DNA from: an uncultured Candidatus Saccharibacteria bacterium
Lineage (GTDB): Bacteria; Patescibacteriota; Saccharimonadia; Saccharimonadales; Saccharimonadaceae
Assembly: GCA_937898545.1 (NCBI GenBank)
Contig: CALEJV010000003.1
Coordinates: 124,001 to 188,000, forward strand
Direction: 5' to 3'
Length of the DNA stretch: 64,000 nucleotides
The notes beneath the pieces are model-generated. The model did no database searches and had not been told where the DNA came from. It saw only the letters and a list, made by a program, of their open reading frames with translations. Positions 17,842 through 25,485 of the stretch are shown in pieces (positions within the stretch are counted from its first letter, which is position 1; each line of letters opens with the position of its first letter). Both the position numbers and the translations under genes were made by a program.

Positions 17842-18243
17842 ATGAAACGACAATTTTTTGCCTTTATTATCCGCTGGGTGCTAAATTCACTTGGGCTGTG
17901 GATTGCCGTACGTATCTTTGGTACAGGCTATATCGGTGTCCAACCCGATATGAGCATTGCGGTGTTTTTGCTGGCTGGGCTTATCTTCTCAGTCGTCAAT
18001 GCAGTCTTTAAGCCGATTGCCATCATCCTATCGCTTCCCGCTATTCTCGTCACGCTCGGTCTCTTTACTGTCGTTGTCAATGGCTTTATGGTCTATATTT
18101 CACTGATACTGGCACCAGGTCTCAAGATGACGTTTCTTCACTCCATCTTGACAGGCCTGATTATGAGTCTGGTAAACTATATAGTAAGCAGCGCGCTCGA
18201 GCTAAATTATGGGCGCACGCAGGAGGAACAACATGAATCTTGA
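17842..18243 (+). CDS. Four-helix membrane protein, phage-holin-4-2/YvlD family
   Basis: The product has 133 residues with four hydrophobic segments (about 5-25, 38-60, 65-90 and 100-118). The pattern AGLIFSVVNAVFKPIAIILSLP followed by LGLFTVVVNGFMVYI is that of PF04020, a widespread membrane family of unknown function. A TATACT box 7 nt before the ATG gives a second, leaderless promoter inside the cluster. The 3' end overlaps the secG start by 11 bases. Confidence 0.88.
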   Translation: MKRQFFAFIIRWVLNSLGLWIAVRIFGTGYIGVQPDMSIAVFLLAGLIFSVVNAVFKPIAIILSLPAILVTLGLFTVVVNGFMVYISLILAPGLKMTFLHSILTGLIMSLVNYIVSSALELNYGRTQEEQHES

Positions 18244-18466
18244 TAGTATTCTACAAACAATAATGATTGGCTCGGCCATCTTGATGATCCTGGCTATTTT
18301 GCTCCAGCAGCGCGGGGCGACACTTGGTGCAGGTTTTGGCGCCTCGGGTGAGCTCTATACCACGCGGCGCGGCCTAGACAAGAACCTCTTTGAGGCAACG
18401 ATCTTTTTGGCTGTTACCTTTGTTGGGTCTATTTTGGCGGCACTCTTGTTGCCGTCTGCGGGGTAG
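18233..18466 (+). CDS. secG: SecG, preprotein translocase subunit
   Basis: The ATG at 18233 follows AGGAGGAACAAC and lies inside the end of the gene before. The product has 77 residues with two membrane segments around the typical LLQQRGATLGAGFGASGE loop. SecG supports SecYEG-mediated export. Its C-terminal helix ends close to the stop, without the long tail of proteobacterial SecG. The next gene starts 3 bases after the stop. Confidence 0.92.
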   Translation: MNLDSILQTIMIGSAILMILAILLQQRGATLGAGFGASGELYTTRRGLDKNLFEATIFLAVTFVGSILAALLLPSAG

Positions 18467-18469
18467 GGC

Positions 18470-20332
18470 ATGGCGAATCGGCAGGAGAAGCACCTCCAGC
18501 GCCGTGAGACCTCGTCGGCAGTTGTGCCTCAGGAGGATGAATCGCTGCGAGCAGCCAAAGCAGCGAAATCGGTACCATCTCGCCGCAAGAAACCACGCCG
18601 TGACCTCAAGCAGCTCGAAGATAGCGCGACGCGCCACGTTGGCAAGTTTTTAGGGAGCCGCTTCGAGAGTTTGCGTCGAGCCCGGCGGCGAGTTGTGCTG
18701 TGGCTTGTCCTCGTTGCGGTGATTTTGCTTGGTATTATTGCTCAGATCTTTATCCGCCGCGACGCGACGACAGCAACTGGTGGGACCGGCGGGACGTATA
18801 TCGAGGGGGCGCTTGGCCCGATTGAGACGCTGAATCCTCTCTTTGCAACCAGCAGTGCCGAGCTTTCGGCCAGCCAACTCATGTTCTCCTCACTTTATCA
18901 TTACGACGCCAAGGGTTCGCTCCACACAGATGTTGCAACGAGTCTTGCCTATAACGAAGCGAGCAAAACCTACACCGCTCAATTGCGTGATGACGTCCGC
19001 TGGCACGATGGGCATAAGCTCACTGCCAAGGATGTTGTCTTCACGATCAACCTCATCAAGAACCCGGCAGTGCGCTCGCCCTTGCGCGTCAATTGGGTCG
19101 ACGTCCAGGCTAAGGCGGTCAACGATACCACTGTGCAGTTTGTGCTACCTGCAACGTATGCTGCCTTCCCCCATGCATTGACCTTCCCAATTTTACCAGA
19201 ACATATGCTAGGCTCAGCAACGCCAAGCTCAATGCGCCAGGCACCATTTAATCATTCGCCAGTTGGTAGTGGGCCATTTAAGTTCCAGATTTTGCAATCG
19301 ACCAACAATGCTCGCCGGCCAAAGACCGTGCATGTGGTTGCCTTTGATGGCTACTATGGTGGCCGACCCAAGCTTGATCGCTTCGAGCTCCAAGCGTATA
19401 GCACGCAGCAAGATATTGTCTCGGCTTTGCAAGCTGGTGAACTGAGTGGCGCAACCGACCTCTCCGTTGTGATGCGCAAAGATATTCCACGCAACCAATA
19501 CACTACAACCACTGTACCAACCGACCGCGGGGTGTATTTGCTCATGAATAATACCAACCCCATCCTCAAAGATCGCGCGGTTCGCAAAGCCCTTCAACTA
19601 GGCACCAACACCGCTGCGATTCGCACCTCGCTGGGTGACGGTGTGCAGCGCCTTGACGGACCATTTATCCCTAGTCAGCTTGGCGGTATCGATGCACCAT
19701 CTGCAGATAAGCATGACAAAGCAAAGGCCGCTGCGATGCTAGACGAAGCAGGCTGGAAGCTCGCCGATGGCAGCAAAGTCCGCAGTAAAGATGGCCAAAA
19801 GCTGGAGATTATGATCACCACGACTAAGGGCGCAGAGTACGAAGCTGTTTTAGCTAAGGTAATGGAGCAGTGGCAGCAGCTTGGCGTAGCGGTGACGCAG
19901 CAAGTGATCGACCGCTCGGCAACGTCATCCACCTTTGTCCAGGGGACATTGCAGGGGCGAAGCTACGATGTTTTGCTCTACGAGTTGGCAATTGGTGCCG
20001 ACCCCGATGTCTATGCCTACTGGCATTCCTCACAGACAGGCTACCAGGGCTATAACTTCGTCAATTACACGAGCCGCACCGCAGATGCCGCATTGGCCAG
20101 CGCCCGGACGCGTCTCGAGCCAAAGCTGCGTGCTGCCAAGTACAAAGCGTTTGCCGAGCAGTGGTATAGCGACGTGCCTGCGATTGGCCTCTATCGGTCG
20201 GCTAGTGTGTATGCGACAGGCCCTGGCGTCCAGGCTATCCAGCAGGGCGATACCCTTGTCTCCGGTGCAGATCGCTACGCAGACGTCCTCCGTTGGACAG
20301 TGACAACGCGAGATGTTTACAAAACCCCCTAA
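18470..20332 (+). CDS. Membrane-anchored oligopeptide-binding protein (SBP family 5)
   Basis: The product has 620 residues. A strongly basic cytoplasmic tail of about 70 residues precedes one membrane segment (about 74-95); the rest is an extracellular family 5 binding domain: IETLNPLFATSSAE, DDVRWHDGHKLTAKDVVFTI, FNHSPVGSGPFKF, and the C-terminal KAFAEQWYSDVPAIGLYR. In ABC importers this domain hands peptides to a permease. No permease or ATPase genes lie in the window, so they are elsewhere or the protein works alone. With pepP upstream it suggests scavenging of host peptides. The anchor by a membrane helix instead of a lipobox is notable. Confidence 0.9.
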   Translation: MANRQEKHLQRRETSSAVVPQEDESLRAAKAAKSVPSRRKKPRRDLKQLEDSATRHVGKFLGSRFESLRRARRRVVLWLVLVAVILLGIIAQIFIRRDATTATGGTGGTYIEGALGPIETLNPLFATSSAELSASQLMFSSLYHYDAKGSLHTDVATSLAYNEASKTYTAQLRDDVRWHDGHKLTAKDVVFTINLIKNPAVRSPLRVNWVDVQAKAVNDTTVQFVLPATYAAFPHALTFPILPEHMLGSATPSSMRQAPFNHSPVGSGPFKFQILQSTNNARRPKTVHVVAFDGYYGGRPKLDRFELQAYSTQQDIVSALQAGELSGATDLSVVMRKDIPRNQYTTTTVPTDRGVYLLMNNTNPILKDRAVRKALQLGTNTAAIRTSLGDGVQRLDGPFIPSQLGGIDAPSADKHDKAKAAAMLDEAGWKLADGSKVRSKDGQKLEIMITTTKGAEYEAVLAKVMEQWQQLGVAVTQQVIDRSATSSTFVQGTLQGRSYDVLLYELAIGADPDVYAYWHSSQTGYQGYNFVNYTSRTADAALASARTRLEPKLRAAKYKAFAEQWYSDVPAIGLYRSASVYATGPGVQAIQQGDTLVSGADRYADVLRWTVTTRDVYKTP

Positions 20333-20345
20333 CATGCGGTATAAT
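20316..20345 (+). promoter_or_regulatory. Promoter of tRNA-Leu(GAG)
   Basis: TTTACA (20316-20321), 18-nt spacer, TATAAT (20340-20345). It overlaps the end of the binding-protein gene and lies 20 bases before the tRNA. Confidence 0.65.
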
Positions 20346-20364
20346 CAACAGTGTCGCGAGATAT

Positions 20365-20452
20365 GCGGACGTGGCGGAATTGGTAGACGCGTCAGCTTGA
20401 GGGGCTGGTGAGCATTGCGCTCGTGGAAGTTCAAGTCTTCTCGTCCGCACCA
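20365..20452 (+). tRNA. tRNA-Leu(GAG)
   Basis: Acceptor GCGGACG pairs with CGTCCGC; anticodon loop TTGAGGG (GAG); a long variable arm as in class II tRNAs; T loop TTCAAGT; CCA encoded. It has 88 nt. Confidence 0.95.
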
Positions 20453-20476
20453 GATATGATGCCTCGCGACACATCA

Positions 20477-20508
20477 GCACCACCAGGATAGGTGGTGTTT
20501 TGCTTTTG
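20477..20508 (+). terminator. Terminator after tRNA-Leu
   Basis: Perfect stem CACCACC/GGTGGTG (20478-20484 with 20491-20497) followed by TTTTGCTTTT. Confidence 0.85.
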
Positions 20509-20590
20509 TAAAATACAAACACGTTCGAGATATCTATATAACAACCAAAATGGCTTGATCATAAAATGCAACAATTAATCGGCGAACTGC

Positions 20591-20619
20591 TTGTGTTTTG
20601 TAAAAGGGTGGTGCATAAT
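20591..20619 (+). promoter_or_regulatory. Promoter of the candidate small RNA
   Basis: TTGTGT (20591-20596) and CATAAT (20614-20619) are 17 nt apart. A start near 20626 would give a transcript of about 130 nt ending at a clear terminator. Confidence 0.5.
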
Positions 20620-20625
20620 AAAGAC

Positions 20626-20755
20626 AAGCTGGTACGCAAAAAGGGGTACCGTTGCGTCCAAACACAAACATCGTGCCAAAACAAACATTGTGCCCCAGGG
20701 TGGGCGCGTAGCAGCTACCGGCAAATCACCTCTAGTCAAGGAGGTGATTTTTTGC
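20626..20755 (+). ncRNA. Candidate structured small RNA of unknown class
   Basis: Between two tRNA genes lies a unit with its own promoter and terminator but no convincing reading frame. It contains a hairpin GGTAC/GTACC (20631-20635 with 20646-20650), a 13-nt near-repeat CAAACATYGTGCC twice with 17-nt period (20665 and 20682), a stem GTGCCC/GGGCGC (20690-20695 with 20702-20707), a small GTAG/CTAC hairpin, and the terminator stem. It does not show the signatures of 4.5S RNA, RNase P RNA or tmRNA. It could be a 6S-like or lineage-specific RNA. Confidence 0.45.
20723..20754 (+). terminator. Terminator of the candidate small RNA
   Basis: AAATCACCTC (20723-20732) pairs perfectly with GAGGTGATTT (20741-20750) and runs into a T-tract. 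Confidence 0.85.
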
Positions 20756-20772
20756 TATAGTCTATAGCAGAC

Positions 20773-20849
20773 GGGGCATTAGCTCATTTGGCTAGAGCGC
20801 TTCGCTGGCAGCGAAGAGGTGACCAGTTCGAATCTGGTATGCTCCACCA
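20773..20849 (+). tRNA. tRNA-Ala(GGC)
   Basis: Acceptor GGGGCAT pairs with ATGCTCC and contains the G3-U70 alanine identity pair. Anticodon loop CTGGCAG (GGC), T loop TTCGAAT, CCA encoded. Confidence 0.95.
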
Positions 20850-20850
20850 T

Positions 20851-20927
20851 GGATCTTTAGCTCAGTTGGCTAGAGCGCACGATTCACATTCGTGAGGTCG
20901 CAGGTTCGAATCCTGCAAGATCCACCA
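20851..20927 (+). tRNA. tRNA-Val(CAC)
   Basis: Acceptor GGATCTT pairs with AAGATCC; anticodon loop TTCACAT (CAC); T loop TTCGAAT; CCA encoded. It follows tRNA-Ala after one base, so the pair is one transcript. Confidence 0.95.
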
Positions 20928-21022
20928 TTTTGAGATTATTCATTTTTTAGTGCCAATACCATATTGTTTTTTGAGCAGCATCTTGTCTGCCAACAGGATG
21001 TAGTTTGTAAGGGAGGACTCCA

Positions 21023-22045
21023 ATGAAAGTTGCAATAATAGGTACTGGCGTCGGTATACGAACACATCTTGCGGGACTAAGTCTCCTTCCTAAGGTGGAA
21101 GTTGTTGGCGTCGTTGGCTCGACAAAGGAACGAGCCGCACAGCATCTACAGTCTCATGGATACGACAAAGACCTTGCTGCATCGTTTGATGATGTAATGG
21201 CAAAGTCACCTGATATCGTTTGTCTGACAACACCAGTTTGCTGTCGGGATGAGTACTGGGAGCGGCTTGCTCACGAACAGTGTTTTATATTGGCAGAAAA
21301 GCCAGTCTGTGGCGACGACTTGTCGCTTCCATATTTTGATGCCGTCAAGGATCGTTGCATGGTTGATTTCCAGCTTCGTGGCCTCGAGCAATTTCAGATT
21401 GTTGCCAAGATGATCAACGAGGGCACGCTTGGTGATATTTGCTCAATTGATCTCTTTGAACGCACCGCTGCTTTGCGGGCAGATTCGCTACCGTCATGGA
21501 TGACAACACCAGATCTTGGCGGTGGACAGCGTATGGCAATGGGAAGCCACCTTCTTGACCTCGCCGTGTTCTTGCTCGGCGGCAACTACTCGAGTGTCCA
21601 CGAGTTTCAATGCAGCGCAGAAACAAGGCGCGGGTCGTGGCGTGGAACTATGCCAAAAGGACAGCGGCCATCTGACGAGTGCTTTGATTGTTCGTTTGTG
21701 ATGAATCAGGCACGTGTGGCGATACGCACGACATCGATCAGCAGGGCAACGCGCTCTCTCGAATTCCGCGTCGAAGGGACAGAAGGCGTGGCAGAATTCT
21801 GCTATCGTAACGGATCTGGCACTCTGCAAATATTTCACGAGAATGGTAGTGAGGTGTTGTACACCGACCAGGCTGCATCTGCAGTGCGCGCGCAGCCTTC
21901 TCATCCACTGGATAACTCGGTCTTTCGCGTTGCATACAACAGATATTTTGCGTCAGTGTGCGAATGGGCTGAAGGCAAGGACTCGAGCATTCCGGCCTCA
22001 TTGAGCGATGGGCTTGCAAATGCGAGATTATTGCAAAAGAAATAA
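21023..22045 (+). CDS. Gfo/Idh/MocA-family NAD(P)-dependent oxidoreductase
   Basis: The product has 340 residues. A Rossmann domain opens the protein (KVAIIGTGVGIRTHLAGL, then VVGVVGSTKERA), the AEKPVC strand-turn near residues 91-96 marks the family, and GGGQRMAMGSHLLDLAVFLLG is the substrate-side helix with the usual His. Members oxidise or reduce sugars, inositols or related polyols; the substrate is unknown. The ATG follows GGGAGG. It is the only sugar-modifying dehydrogenase in the window and lies between tRNA genes, a common place for acquired genes. Confidence 0.88.
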   Translation: MKVAIIGTGVGIRTHLAGLSLLPKVEVVGVVGSTKERAAQHLQSHGYDKDLAASFDDVMAKSPDIVCLTTPVCCRDEYWERLAHEQCFILAEKPVCGDDLSLPYFDAVKDRCMVDFQLRGLEQFQIVAKMINEGTLGDICSIDLFERTAALRADSLPSWMTTPDLGGGQRMAMGSHLLDLAVFLLGGNYSSVHEFQCSAETRRGSWRGTMPKGQRPSDECFDCSFVMNQARVAIRTTSISRATRSLEFRVEGTEGVAEFCYRNGSGTLQIFHENGSEVLYTDQAASAVRAQPSHPLDNSVFRVAYNRYFASVCEWAEGKDSSIPASLSDGLANARLLQKK

Positions 22046-22062
22046 GATACCGATACCTTTAG

Positions 22063-22422
22063 CTACTGTGAAGCGAATAGCACGCCCTTTTTTAGCAATT
22101 CTCTGAGCCATTCACTTGTTGCTATTTCAAGAGATTTTACTTCAACATGATGATTCCATCGATGTCGGCTGACTTGAGCGACTCTATGGATACCAGGATA
22201 ATCCTCAGGGTGATCCAAGGTGATATTGATATAAAGCGTGCCATCAGCGGTTTTCTCATACGCCCACATCCAGAGAAATTTTCGATTAACCGCATAGCTT
22301 ACTTGCGCGCGAAATTCTTTTCGAATACTACCCAGCGCCATGACATAACTATCTATCGCACGATAATGAGCATTAGTCTTCGGCTTATCTGAGAACACAC
22401 TGATCATTTTATTGCTTGGCAT
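22063..22422 (-). CDS. DUF5655-like small protein
   Basis: The product has 119 residues. The arrangement of a short helix (HYRAIDSYVMALGSI), strands carrying AYEKTADGTLYINITLD, and a W-x-HH-x-E block (RHRWNHHVEVKS) followed by a last helix (EWLRELLKKGVLFA) matches what I know of DUF5655, a small domain of unknown function found alone or at the end of larger proteins. The paired histidines could bind metal or nucleic acid, but this is only inference. It is convergent with the oxidoreductase gene; no operon partner. Confidence 0.55.
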   Translation of the reverse strand: MPSNKMISVFSDKPKTNAHYRAIDSYVMALGSIRKEFRAQVSYAVNRKFLWMWAYEKTADGTLYINITLDHPEDYPGIHRVAQVSRHRWNHHVEVKSLEIATSEWLRELLKKGVLFASQ

Positions 22423-22469
22423 GATAGCTCTCGATATAACTTACAATAAAGAAATGAAATAATAACACC

Positions 22470-22545
22470 TGGTGGAGATAGAGGGATTCAAACCCTCGAC
22501 CTCAGCAATGCGAATGCTGCGCTCTATCAGCTGAGCTATATCCCC
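22470..22545 (-). tRNA. tRNA-Ala(CGC)
   Basis: Read from 22545 down: acceptor GGGGATA pairs with TATCTCC with G3-U70; anticodon loop TTCGCAT (CGC); T loop TTTGAAT; CCA encoded (22470-22472). It decodes GCG. An ordinary genome of this size often lacks a separate CGC alanine tRNA. Confidence 0.94.
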
Positions 22546-22612
22546 ACGACTCCCTCTATTCAAGCACAAACGAGAGGGAGAATCAACCAGTAGCATTCCC
22601 GCTTGTTTCTGA

Positions 22613-22618
22613 TAAAAT
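22613..22618 (+). promoter_or_regulatory. Extended -10 box, leaderless spacing to 22625
   Basis: TGA-TAAAAT ends 6 nt before the ATG of the Mur ligase gene. Confidence 0.5.
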
Positions 22619-22624
22619 AAGGAT

Positions 22625-23935
22625 ATGTTCAAAAAGTTTATCCAAAAGCGGCTCGAGACGTATGTGAGCCGGTATTTTCAAGCCCATCCAGAGGTCAAGT
22701 TAATTGTTGTGGTGGGGAGCGTGGGCAAGACGAGCACCAAGCGAGCGGTGGCTACCTTGCTATCGCAGCGCTACCGTGTGCGCATGCTTGATAACAACCA
22801 TAATACCAATCTCTCGGCGCCATGTGGTATTCTCGGCGTAACATACCCCAGTAAGGTGCACAGTATTGGTGCTTGGCTTAAAGTGTTTGCAGCGGCTCGG
22901 CGGCGGGTTACTCAGCCAGCTGACGTCGATGTGATTGTCCAGGAGCTTGGCACTGATCGGCCAGGGGAGATTGCTGACTTTGGTCGCTACCTCCGGCCTG
23001 ACCTTGCCTTAGTGACGGCAGTAACGCCAGAGCATATGGAGTTCTTTGGCTCAATTGAAGCAGTCGCGCAAGAGGAGCTCTCCGTGACGCAGTATGCACG
23101 CCGAGTGCTGATTAACCGTGATGATATTGAGGGGCGCTTTGCTGACCTGATTGCTACTCCACACTTTAGTACGTATGGCACAACTGGCCTCGCTGAGTAT
23201 CGCTTCGAACAGCAGAACTTTGACGCTGAGGTAGGTTATCGGGGGGGGATTATTGCTCCACCAAATATCGCTCAGCCATTTGCAGCGGCGATTAATGTGG
23301 TGGGTGAGCACAGCCTACGGCCAATCGTTGGTGCCGTCGCAGCGGCCTTGCTTTATGGTTGCACACCAGATGAAGTAGTAAAGGGTCTTGCACTGATCAA
23401 GCCTGTCCCTGGGCGGATGAACCCGCTGCTAGGCCTTGGCGATACAACAATTATCGACGATACATACAACTCCAGCCCAGCTGCGGCGCTGGCTGCTCTG
23501 CAGACACTCTATAGCTTTGCGCAGGCACCGCAGCGGATCGCCATCCTTGGTGACATGAATGAGCTGGGTGCCTCGAGTCAGGCCGAGCACGAGAAGCTGG
23601 GTATGGCCTGCGACTCACATTTGCTTGATTGGGTGGTGACGGTTGGCGGCGAGACAGAGAAATATCTTGCGCCCGCTGCCCGTCGGCGTGGCTGCCAGGT
23701 GAAGGTATGCCGCAATGCGATCGAGGCAGGGCAGTTCGTCCGTTCGGTGGCGCGGCCTGGGGCAGTGATTCTTGCTAAGGGGTCACAAGGTGGGATATTC
23801 CTTGAAGAAGCGGTTAAGATCCTCTGCGTCTTGAGCGAAGATACCGAGCTGGTGCGTCAATCACTCGCCTGGCAGGCCATCAAAGCGCCGTATTTTTCGG
23901 AATACGAGACCTTCTTTGATGGGGCAGGCCAGTAG
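22625..23935 (+). CDS. murF: Mur ligase family protein, MurF-like
   Basis: The product has 436 residues. The ATP site GSVGKTS is at 31-37; a central ligase domain carries QELGTDRPGEIADF and the VTPEHMEFFGS loop; the C-terminal domain has VPGRMN and DDTYNSSPAAA, which fit MurF best (D-alanyl-D-alanine addition to UDP-MurNAc-tripeptide). It lacks the usual N-terminal UDP-binding domain length: the P loop comes at residue 31 rather than near 110. So it may be a MurF with a reduced first domain or a related Mur-type ligase acting on another substrate. Leaderless promoter. Confidence 0.82.
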   Translation: MFKKFIQKRLETYVSRYFQAHPEVKLIVVVGSVGKTSTKRAVATLLSQRYRVRMLDNNHNTNLSAPCGILGVTYPSKVHSIGAWLKVFAAARRRVTQPADVDVIVQELGTDRPGEIADFGRYLRPDLALVTAVTPEHMEFFGSIEAVAQEELSVTQYARRVLINRDDIEGRFADLIATPHFSTYGTTGLAEYRFEQQNFDAEVGYRGGIIAPPNIAQPFAAAINVVGEHSLRPIVGAVAAALLYGCTPDEVVKGLALIKPVPGRMNPLLGLGDTTIIDDTYNSSPAAALAALQTLYSFAQAPQRIAILGDMNELGASSQAEHEKLGMACDSHLLDWVVTVGGETEKYLAPAARRRGCQVKVCRNAIEAGQFVRSVARPGAVILAKGSQGGIFLEEAVKILCVLSEDTELVRQSLAWQAIKAPYFSEYETFFDGAGQ

Positions 23936-24000
23936 CGTTAATACGCGATTTATGGTATATTCTTACGTGTGAGACTAGTGTATTAAGCGGAGAACTATCT

Positions 24001-25395
24001 ATGCCAACAGAAAAAAAGCCAAAAGCAACCAAGCGCAGCACAACGCGCAAAACATCATCAAAAAACGAGCCAGAACAAACCTCGGCCAAGGCTAATGAGC
24101 CAGCAACCCCAGCTGCAGAGCCAGCTCCAGTAGCCGAACCGGCTACTCAGCCGATGCCAGAGCAGCCAGCTACTCCGGCCATGCAGCCAGCTCAGCCCCA
24201 GCCTCAATATCAACCACACATGGCTCCAGGAGCTTTGAGCGCTCAGCCAGCCAAGAAGTCCCATCTTGGGCTTATTCTTGGCCTCGTCGGTGGTGGTGTA
24301 GCTTTGCTAGCACTTATTGCTGGCGTGCTATTGTACTTCTTCTGGTATCAGAACCCACACAAGGTGGTGACAGATGGCGTGGCAAATCTAGTCACTGCAC
24401 GGCAAGCGTCGTATAGTATGGGCGGTGATGTTACACCAAGCAGTACTAGCACTTCAGGCCCATCGAAGACCACCTACAGAGTGAATCTGCAATATGCTAA
24501 CCAAGTTGCTGGTGGTAATGGTGAGGTAACGATGGACCTCCCGCAGGTTGGCCAGATTACTGTCAAGGCCGAGATCTATGCGGATCGCGAAGCAACCTAC
24601 TTCCGCGTCAATGGCATCAAGAAAGTATATGAAAAATATATTGATACCATGATCGACCAGTCGATGAAGCGCTATAGTACCTCGAGCATGACCGATGAGG
24701 AGAAAGATACTGCGCGGAGTAAGATGCGCGAGCAGTATACCAAGCAAGCACTGCCTATCATCGAAAAAATCGATGGCAAATGGGTCAAGATGACGCAAGA
24801 TGATATACGCAAAATGAGCCTAAATCGTACGACGACTCAGCAATGTACGGACGCAATTAATGCTATGTACGACACTAAGGCTCGCAATGAGATTGCTGCA
24901 GTACTTCGCAAGCATGGCGATGTCTTTACAGTAGAGAAACTCAATAAGCCAGCGCTCGATAACGGTGCAGTGGGCTACAAGGTGACGATAGCGAGCCCGT
25001 CGAGCCACGAAGCTCGTTCGCTGAGCCGCGACCTTGGCAACACCCGTGTTGGGGAGCTGCTTCGCCGCTGCAGTGATGCGACATCAACCCGTGTGACAAC
25101 ACGCCAAAATGGCCGGACCATCAAGACAGAGCGGCACTCTGCTATCTCAGGACCAGACTTGAGCCAGACGGATCTTGAGCTCTGGGTGTCACCATTCTCG
25201 CACGATGTGAAGCGCATTGTCATGAAGCCAACCAGCCAGTCGTCTCAGCAGCCAGTGACGATCAACGTCAACGACACAAAGGTTGACTTGCGCAAGCCAA
25301 GCGAGAGCATCCCGTATAGTGAGCTCATGCGAGGCAGTAGCAGCAGCAAAGATAACGACAGCGATACGTCATCAACAGCTACTGGCGAAGCGTAG
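24001..25395 (+). CDS. Large anchored exported protein with basic tail, function unknown
   Basis: The product has 464 residues. A disordered N-terminus of about 80 residues is Lys/Thr-rich and then Pro/Ala/Gln-rich; one membrane segment follows (about 90-115). The outer part begins GVANLVTARQASYSMGGDV and contains strands such as ITVKAEIYADREATYFRVNG, a layout like LppX/LprG-type lipid-carrier domains, but I see no clear match. The tail is Ser/Asp-rich. A GGAGAAC site precedes the ATG and a strong terminator follows, so it is a single-gene unit. A surface role is inferred from topology only. Confidence 0.7.
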   Translation: MPTEKKPKATKRSTTRKTSSKNEPEQTSAKANEPATPAAEPAPVAEPATQPMPEQPATPAMQPAQPQPQYQPHMAPGALSAQPAKKSHLGLILGLVGGGVALLALIAGVLLYFFWYQNPHKVVTDGVANLVTARQASYSMGGDVTPSSTSTSGPSKTTYRVNLQYANQVAGGNGEVTMDLPQVGQITVKAEIYADREATYFRVNGIKKVYEKYIDTMIDQSMKRYSTSSMTDEEKDTARSKMREQYTKQALPIIEKIDGKWVKMTQDDIRKMSLNRTTTQQCTDAINAMYDTKARNEIAAVLRKHGDVFTVEKLNKPALDNGAVGYKVTIASPSSHEARSLSRDLGNTRVGELLRRCSDATSTRVTTRQNGRTIKTERHSAISGPDLSQTDLELWVSPFSHDVKRIVMKPTSQSSQQPVTINVNDTKVDLRKPSESIPYSELMRGSSSSKDNDSDTSSTATGEA

Positions 25396-25416
25396 GCAAA
25401 ACGCCGCGCATAAATC

Positions 25417-25452
25417 CAACCCCGCTTTCGAGAAAAGAAGCGGGGTTGTCTT
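25417..25452 (+). terminator. Terminator after the anchored exported protein
   Basis: AACCCCGCTT (25418-25427) pairs perfectly with AAGCGGGGTT (25438-25447), followed by GTCTTT. Confidence 0.8.
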
Positions 25453-25485
25453 TGCCCTCGCCCACTATGGTAGAATATGAAAGAC

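Noticed and set aside
20566..20760. 64-residue frame across the candidate small RNA
   Set aside because: Cys/Lys-rich product without family signal; promoter and terminator fit an RNA gene better.
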